Shown piece by piece: positions 59,042 through 64,000 of a DNA stretch of 64,000 nt; position 1 is the first letter of the stretch, and each line of letters starts with the position of its first letter. The stretch comes from Micromonospora rhizosphaerae. Its GTDB lineage: Bacteria > Actinomycetota > Actinomycetes > Mycobacteriales > Micromonosporaceae. The stretch is from contig NZ_FMHV01000002.1 in assembly GCF_900091465.1 (NCBI RefSeq), positions 1,116,001 to 1,180,000 on the forward strand, read 5' to 3'. The position numbers and the translations under genes were made by a program. Under the pieces are notes generated by a model. That model searched no databases. It had not been told where the DNA came from and was given only the letters and a program-made list of their open reading frames with translations.

Positions 59042-59989
59042 ATGGGTCTTGTTTCGCTCGCCGACATCCGGGCCGCCGCCGTCGACATCGCGGGCGTCGT
59101 GACGCGTACTCCGCTGATGCCCACGCCGTGGGACGCGGCGCTGTGGCTCAAGCCGGAGAGCCTGCAACCGGTGGGTTCGTTCAAGCTGCGCGGCGCGACC
59201 CACGCGGTCGCCCGGCTCGACCCGGCGGTGCGGCTCCGGGGCGTGGTGACCCACTCGTCCGGTAACCACGGGCAGGCGCTGGCGTACGCCGCCCGGGCGG
59301 CCGGCGTCCCGTGCACCGTGGTGGTGCCGGAGGGGGCGCCGCGGGTCAAGGTCGACCGGATCCGGGCTCTCGGCGCCGAGGTGGTGCTCGTCCCGCCGGC
59401 CCGTCGGCTCGCCGAGGCGGAGCGGATCGTCGCCGGGACCGGTGCCACCCTGGTGCCGCCCTTCGACGATCGGCGGATCATCGCCGGGCAGGGCACCGTC
59501 GGGTTGGAGATCGTCGAGGATCTGCCCGACGTGGAGGTGGTGCTGGTGCCGGTGGGCGGCGGTGGCCTCTCCTCCGGAGTGGCCACGGCGGTGAAGGGGC
59601 TCCGCCCGTCCACCGCGGTGATCGGGGTCGAGCCGCTGCTCGCCGCGGACGCCCGGGAGTCGCTCGCCGTCGGCGAGGTGGTGGTCTGGGACGTCGAGCG
59701 GACCTACCGGACGAGTGCCGACGGGCTGCGTACCCACCTGTCCGCGCTGACCCTCGCCCACCTGCGGGAACGCCTCGACGGCATCGTCACGGTGACCGAG
59801 GAGGAGATCGGCGCGGCGATGGGCCGGCTGGTCCGCGACGCCCGCCTGGTGGTCGAGCCGAGCGCCGCCGTGGCGGTCGCCGCCCGGCTCTTCCGCAGCG
59901 CGGACCTGCCGTCCGGCCGTACGGTCGCGGTGGTCACCGGCGGCAACGTCGACCCCACCCTGCTCGCCCAGGTCGTCACCGCCCCCTGA
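59042..59989 (+). CDS. PLP-dependent threonine/serine ammonia-lyase-like enzyme
   Basis: 315 residues from the ATG at 59042. The PLP Lys is in 'PVGSFKLRGATHAVA', the phosphate cup 'VVTHSSGNHGQALAYAA', 'LVPVGGGGLSSGVATAVKGL' and a C-terminal 'VAVVTGGNVDPTLLAQVV'. The size and motifs fit serine racemase/threo-3-hydroxyaspartate ammonia-lyase/threonine dehydratase enzymes without a regulatory ACT domain. It converts a hydroxyamino acid to a keto acid or racemises serine. Monocistronic. Confidence 0.87.
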   Translation: MGLVSLADIRAAAVDIAGVVTRTPLMPTPWDAALWLKPESLQPVGSFKLRGATHAVARLDPAVRLRGVVTHSSGNHGQALAYAARAAGVPCTVVVPEGAPRVKVDRIRALGAEVVLVPPARRLAEAERIVAGTGATLVPPFDDRRIIAGQGTVGLEIVEDLPDVEVVLVPVGGGGLSSGVATAVKGLRPSTAVIGVEPLLAADARESLAVGEVVVWDVERTYRTSADGLRTHLSALTLAHLRERLDGIVTVTEEEIGAAMGRLVRDARLVVEPSAAVAVAARLFRSADLPSGRTVAVVTGGNVDPTLLAQVVTAP

Positions 59990-60047
59990 ACCCCCCTCGT
60001 GCCGCCGCCGGGCACGGTGCGCGTGGGCGGGGCGAGGCGGGTCGGGG

Positions 60048-62153
60048 TCAGGCGCGGCCGAGGCGGTCCAGGATCCAGGCGTTGATGAACGCCTCCTCGC
60101 GCCAGGCGTCGTACCGGCCGCTGGGGCCGCCGTGCCCGGCGCCCATCTCGGTCTTGAGCAGGTAGTCGCCCTGCGGGGCGGCCGCCCGCAGCCGGGCGAT
60201 CCACTTGGCCGGCTCGTGGTAGAGCACCCGGGTGTCGTTCAGGCTGGTCACCGCGAGGATGGCCGGGTAGTCGACCGGGGCCACGTTCTCGTACGGGGTG
60301 TACGACTTCATGTACGCGTACACGTCGGGGTTGTCCAGGGGGTTGCCCCACTCCTCCCACTCGGTGACGGTCAGCGGCAGCGACGGGTCGAGGATCGAGG
60401 TGAGCGCGTCCACGAAGGGCACCTGCGCGACGATGCCGGCGAACGCGTCCGGAGCCAGGTTGGCCACCGCGCCCATCAGCAGACCGCCGGCCGAGGCGCC
60501 CCGGGCCACCAGGCGGTCGCTGGCCGTCCAGCCGGCCTTGACCAGGTGCCGGGCGCAGGCCACGAAGTCGGTGAAGGTGTTCTTCTTGGCCAGCAGCTTG
60601 CCCTCGTCGTACCAGCGGCGGCCCAGTTCGCCGCCGCCGCGGATGTGCGCCACGGCGAAGATGACGCCCCGGTCGAGCAGGGAGAGCCGGGCGATTGAGA
60701 ACCACGGGTCCATGCTGGCCTCGTACGAGCCGTAGCCGTAGATGACGCAGGGGGCGGAACCGTCGCGCGGGCTGTCCTTGCGGCAGACCAGCGAGATCGG
60801 CACCCGGGTGCCGTCGTCGCCGAGCGCCCAGTCCCGGTGCTGCTCGTAGTCGGCCGGGTCGTACGCCCGCCCGTCCGGCCCGGGCCGCACCGGCTTCCGC
60901 TTGCGCAGCACCATCTGCCGGGTGAGCAGGTCGTAGTCGTAGACCGAGTCCGGGGTGACCAGCGAGGTGTAGCGCAGCCGCAGCTCGCGGGTCCGGTACT
61001 CGGGGTTGGCGTCCAGCCCGACGCTGTAGATCGGCTCGGGGAAGTCGATGTCGTACTCGTCGCCGCCGCCGACCGGGAGCACCCGCAGCCCGGTCAGCCC
61101 GTTGCTGCGCAGGGAGACGACCAGGTAGTTCTCGAACGCGTCGACCGCCTCCAGCCGGGTGCCCGGGGAGTGCTCGATCAGCGGCGTCCAGTCGCCGGGC
61201 GCGTCCGCCGAGGTGAACGCGAGCGCGAAGTCCTCCGCGCCGTCGTTGTGCAGGATCAGGAACCGGTGTCCGTGGTGCTCCACCGAGTACTCGACGCCCT
61301 GCCGGCGCGGGGCGATGATGGCCGGCTCGCCGGTCGGGTTGGCCGCCGGGATCACCCGGACCTCGCTGGTGATCTTGCTGTGGATGTCGATGACCACGAA
61401 CCGCTCGGAGCGGGTCAGCTCGACACCGACCCAGAACCGCTCGTCGTCCTCCTGGTGGACCACCACGTCCTCACTCGACGGCCGGCCGACGGTGTGTCGC
61501 CAGACCCGGTTCGGCCGCCAGGCGTCGTCGACCGTGACGTAGAAGAGCGCCGAGGCGTCCGTCGACCAGGCCGTGCCGTAGAAGGTGTCCCGGATCTCGT
61601 CGGCGAGCACCTCTCCGGTCTGCAGGTCCTTGACCCGCAGGGTGAACCGCTCGGCGCCGGCGAAGTCCGTCGAGTACGCCAGCCAGCGCCCGTCCGGGCT
61701 GACGTCGAACGCGCCCAGGGCGAAGAAGTCGTGCCCCTCGGCGAGCTGGTTGCCGTCGAGCAGCACCTCCTCGCCCTCCAGGGGGGCGCCGTCGGCGCTG
61801 ACCGGGGGTGCGGTCTCGCCGTCGCGGACGGTTCGGCGGCAGTGCACGCCGTACTGCTGCCCCTCGACCGTGCGGGTGTAGTACCAGTAGCCGTCCTTGC
61901 GGGTGGGCACGGACAGGTCGGTCTCCTGGGTGCGGCGGCGGGTCTCCTCGAACAGCTCCGCCCGCAGCCCCGCCAGGTGCGCGGTCCGCGCCTCGGTGTA
62001 CGCGTTCTCCGCGGTCAGGTAGGCGATCGTCTCCGGGTCGTCCTTCGCCGCGAGCCAGGCGTACTCGTCGACGACGGTGTCGCCGTGGTGGGTGCGCTCG
62101 GTCGGGACACGCTTGGCGGCGGGCACGGGGGTCTCGGTGGTCACGCCCGTCAC
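60048..62153 (-). CDS. S9-family oligopeptidase B (prolyl oligopeptidase)
   Basis: 701 residues from a GTG at 62153 (a GTG three codons later is possible). An N-terminal beta-propeller ('DEYAWLAAKDDPETIAYL' landmark) is followed by an alpha/beta hydrolase with 'VIYGYGSYEASMDPWF', the nucleophile Ser554 in 'ARGASAGGLLMGAVAN', and the His region 'EMGAGHGGPSGRYDAW'. It is cytoplasmic and cleaves short peptides after basic or prolyl residues, depending on the subgroup. Whether it is type B or prolyl cannot be told without alignment. Confidence 0.9.
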   Translation of the reverse strand: MTGVTTETPVPAAKRVPTERTHHGDTVVDEYAWLAAKDDPETIAYLTAENAYTEARTAHLAGLRAELFEETRRRTQETDLSVPTRKDGYWYYTRTVEGQQYGVHCRRTVRDGETAPPVSADGAPLEGEEVLLDGNQLAEGHDFFALGAFDVSPDGRWLAYSTDFAGAERFTLRVKDLQTGEVLADEIRDTFYGTAWSTDASALFYVTVDDAWRPNRVWRHTVGRPSSEDVVVHQEDDERFWVGVELTRSERFVVIDIHSKITSEVRVIPAANPTGEPAIIAPRRQGVEYSVEHHGHRFLILHNDGAEDFALAFTSADAPGDWTPLIEHSPGTRLEAVDAFENYLVVSLRSNGLTGLRVLPVGGGDEYDIDFPEPIYSVGLDANPEYRTRELRLRYTSLVTPDSVYDYDLLTRQMVLRKRKPVRPGPDGRAYDPADYEQHRDWALGDDGTRVPISLVCRKDSPRDGSAPCVIYGYGSYEASMDPWFSIARLSLLDRGVIFAVAHIRGGGELGRRWYDEGKLLAKKNTFTDFVACARHLVKAGWTASDRLVARGASAGGLLMGAVANLAPDAFAGIVAQVPFVDALTSILDPSLPLTVTEWEEWGNPLDNPDVYAYMKSYTPYENVAPVDYPAILAVTSLNDTRVLYHEPAKWIARLRAAAPQGDYLLKTEMGAGHGGPSGRYDAWREEAFINAWILDRLGRA

Positions 62154-62494
62154 GTTACCGGCCCGGCCGGTCGGACCCGTCGATACGCGGCTGGTGCGGA
62201 TCGCACCTGAGCTACCCGGATCGCGTACCGGCTTCGCGAGGTTCGTCTTCGGCCGGCCACAGCTCGGCGGCCGTCGCCGCGAGTACGGTGAGCAGCCGGG
62301 TCACCGCCGGCGGACGCTACGTTGATCGAGGTCGAGATCACCGCCGCGACCCGGCTTGCCGACCGCGAGCTGTCGTCGCGCTGAGCCGCGCCGGATCTGC
62401 GGTCCGAGCCGACGAGTCTGCTCTGTGTACGGTGGGCTGCCGGCAGGTTTTAGCAGCTCACCGGTCCTGTCGCAGGATTCGCCGCCGTCGGTGT
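62154..62494. other. Gap with no supported gene
   Basis: About 340 bases. A short plus frame near 62323 ('LIEVEITAATRLADRELSSR') may be a remnant but is not identifiable. The right end carries the LexA-like box upstream of the FAD oxidoreductase. No other structure seen. Confidence 0.4.
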
Positions 62495-62510
62495 TCGAAC
62501 ACATGTACGA
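62495..62510 (+). promoter_or_regulatory. LexA-like SOS box 2
   Basis: TCGAACACATGTACGA, identical to the box at 45607-45622. It overlaps a TACGAT hexamer (62506-62511) that could be the -10 element, with a 7-base spacer to the ATG at 62519. The promoter would then produce a leaderless transcript, and LexA would cover the -10. Confidence 0.72.
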
Positions 62511-62518
62511 TGGCCGGC

Positions 62519-63994
62519 ATGGCGGCAGCAGCGAGTTCGACCGACCGGCCCGGAGCCCTCGAGATCACTCGGCGACTGGCGGAGATCTGTGGCCCGCCCT
62601 TCGCCCGCTTCGCCGGCCCGGCCGACGAGGTCGCCGGCCGGCCCGCCCGTTGGGTGGCGGTGCCGGGTGGCCCGCACGCCGCCGCCGAGGTGCTGCGGTT
62701 GGCCGCCGCGCACGACCTCACCGTCGTTCCCCGGGGCGCCGGCACCAAGATCGACTGGGGTGCCGCCCCGGCGCAGCTCGACATCATGCTGGACACCGGC
62801 CGGCTCGCCGGGGTCTGGCACGAGCCGCAGGGGTCGCCGACGGCCGAGGTCGGCGCCGGGACCCCGCTGCGGGCGGTCCAGGCGACCCTGGAACGCACCG
62901 GTCAGCGGCTGCCGGTGGATCCCCCGTCCCCCGGGGCGACCCTCGGCGGCGTGCTCGCCGCCGACGAGGCCGGCCCGCTGCGGCAGCGGCACGGCAGCCC
63001 GTGCGCCCAACTGGTCGGGGTCCGTTACCTGGACGCCGACGGCGAGCTGGTGAGCCTGGGCGAGGCCGGGGCCGCGCTGCTCGGCCGGGCCGCTCCGGTG
63101 GTGGGTGGCGGCAGCGGCGGCACCGTCCCGTCGGGCCGGGCCGGGCCGGGTGGCGGCGCGGCGGCGCTGTTCGGGGCGGGTGATCTGCCGGGGCTGGACC
63201 TCGCCCGGCTGCTCTGCGGCTCCCAGGGCGGCCTGGGCGTGCTGGTCTCGGCGACCATGCGGGTGCAGGCCGTCCCCGCCGGCCGGCTCTGGGTGACCCG
63301 GCCGGTCTGGACGCCGCTGGAGGTGCACGACCTGGTCCGGACGGTGCTCGCCGCCCGGCTCGACCCGGCGGCGATCGAGCTGGACCTGCCTGTCCCGGTG
63401 CCCCTGCCGCGCCGGCGGGTCCATCCCGATCACCCGTCGGTCAGCGGCCGGCCCGACCATCCCGCGACGGCCCGCCGCGCCGGTGGACCGGCCGCGGCGG
63501 GCAGCCTGTTGGTGCTGCTGGAGGGCGGCCCGGCCGACGTGGTCGAGCGGGCCGAGCGGCTGGTCGCCCTCCTCGGTCGGGAAACCGTCGTCAGCCACGC
63601 CGCGCCGGAGTGGTGGGGGCGGTACCCGTTCGGTCCGGGCGACACCGCACTCCGGATCGAGGTGCCCATCAGCGATCTTCACGCGGCGGTCTACGCACTG
63701 CGCGACGCGGCCGGCGGCCCGGTGCCGATCCGCGGCTCCGCCGGGGTCGGCACGGTGCACGCCGCCCTGCCCGGCGCGCTGGCGCCCGACCGGGTGGCGT
63801 CGATCCTCGCCGCCGTCCGCGGGGTGCTGCTGGCCCGGCAGGGCCGCTGCGTCGTGGTGGCCGCCCCCGCGCCGGTGCGCTGGGCGGTCGACCTCTGGGG
63901 CGAGCTGCCGACGCTGCCCCGCCTCCGCGCGGCCAAGGAACACCTCGACCCGCACCAGCGCCTCGCCCCCGGCCGCCTCCCCGGCGGCCTCTGA
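62519..63994 (+). CDS. FAD-binding oxidoreductase (GlcE/VAO-type)
   Basis: 491 residues from the ATG at 62519, chosen over the ATG at 62510 because the latter lies in the LexA-like box and -10. The FAD domain has 'TVVPRGAGTKIDWGAAPAQL' (PP-loop with RGAGTK) and 'LPVDPPSPGATLGGVLAADE' and 'CGSQGGLGVLVSATMRVQ'. It resembles the GlcE subunit of glycolate oxidase, with a C-terminal domain split by Pro/Ala-rich inserts. Electron acceptor and substrate unknown. Likely SOS-induced. The terminal 'HLDPHQRLAPGRLPGGL' is complete, so the gene ends inside the window. Confidence 0.82.
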   Translation: MAAAASSTDRPGALEITRRLAEICGPPFARFAGPADEVAGRPARWVAVPGGPHAAAEVLRLAAAHDLTVVPRGAGTKIDWGAAPAQLDIMLDTGRLAGVWHEPQGSPTAEVGAGTPLRAVQATLERTGQRLPVDPPSPGATLGGVLAADEAGPLRQRHGSPCAQLVGVRYLDADGELVSLGEAGAALLGRAAPVVGGGSGGTVPSGRAGPGGGAAALFGAGDLPGLDLARLLCGSQGGLGVLVSATMRVQAVPAGRLWVTRPVWTPLEVHDLVRTVLAARLDPAAIELDLPVPVPLPRRRVHPDHPSVSGRPDHPATARRAGGPAAAGSLLVLLEGGPADVVERAERLVALLGRETVVSHAAPEWWGRYPFGPGDTALRIEVPISDLHAAVYALRDAAGGPVPIRGSAGVGTVHAALPGALAPDRVASILAAVRGVLLARQGRCVVVAAPAPVRWAVDLWGELPTLPRLRAAKEHLDPHQRLAPGRLPGGL

Positions 63995-64000
63995 CCCGCC

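Overview
The window is chromosome from a high-GC Gram-positive filamentous actinomycete, most likely Micromonospora or a close relative (Micromonosporaceae). The reasons are strong third-position GC, frequent GTG starts, TIGR03086 and DUF2267 proteins, a SigE-family sigma factor, a LexA box of the TCGAAC-N4-GTTCGA type, and a Glu-Asp-Phe tRNA cluster. The genus is inferred from gene style; no marker gene proves it.

Region 1 (1-16.4 kb) looks like an eroded island. Working genes (LysR with a divergent MFS exporter, an RclA-like flavin disulfide reductase, a secreted C39-like peptidase, a TetR/quinone reductase pair, a DUF417 membrane protein, a GH15 glucosidase, a TMEM175-like channel, SRPBCC, DUF2267, HAD and LtrA proteins) alternate with debris: an integrase-core transposase piece, an IS21 IstA tail, an IS5 tail, a frameshifted P-loop kinase start, a nonsense-split membrane protein, a truncated XRE-regulator/flavoprotein pair, and a frameshifted tyrosine recombinase lying against the 3' end of tRNA-Phe. 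That tRNA cluster (Glu-Asp-Phe, minus strand) forms the boundary.

Region 2 (16.9-29.4 kb) is more core-like. It holds a lipoprotein deacetylase and a carotenoid locus: a MerR/B12-binding regulator, idi, crtI, a short ORF that may be a collapsed crtE, and divergent crtB. A serine hydrolase, an FAD oxidoreductase and a crotonase follow, then class Ia ribonucleotide reductase nrdAB preceded by a cobalamin riboswitch. Cobalamin may therefore touch two separate regulons here.

Region 3 (29.5-48.2 kb) contains a SigE-family sigma factor with a membrane-anchored partner, a Rieske/DUF2231 protein, a PAP2 phosphatase, a large secreted DUF11 protein, and a second near-identical DUF417 gene again beside a quinone-oxidoreductase-like gene. 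It continues with tRNA-Lys, ~75-bp tandem repeats, an epimerase, a ZIP transporter, an SDR/MFS pair, a collapsed Eis-type acetyltransferase, a PP2C phosphatase divergent from a LuxR-type ATPase regulator, mscL, and a GntR/MFS pair. A small protein at 45.35-45.59 kb carries a LexA-like box at its promoter.

Region 4 (48.2-54.3 kb) is the standout. Six translationally overlapped genes encode RsbR, RsbS, RsbT, an ATPase-SpoIIE phosphatase, a soluble histidine kinase whose N-terminus looks like a degenerate RsbT, and a receiver-GAF-SpoIIE phosphatase. This appears to be a stressosome module fused to a two-component system, with a separate STAS antagonist gene divergent from it and no sigma factor in the operon.

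Region 5 (54.3-64 kb) has an AraC regulator divergent from a TIGR03086 protein, a deacetylase-glycosyltransferase fusion with a membrane partner, a PLP-dependent ammonia-lyase, an S9 oligopeptidase, and a GlcE-like FAD oxidoreductase that carries the same 16-bp LexA-like box at its start codon.
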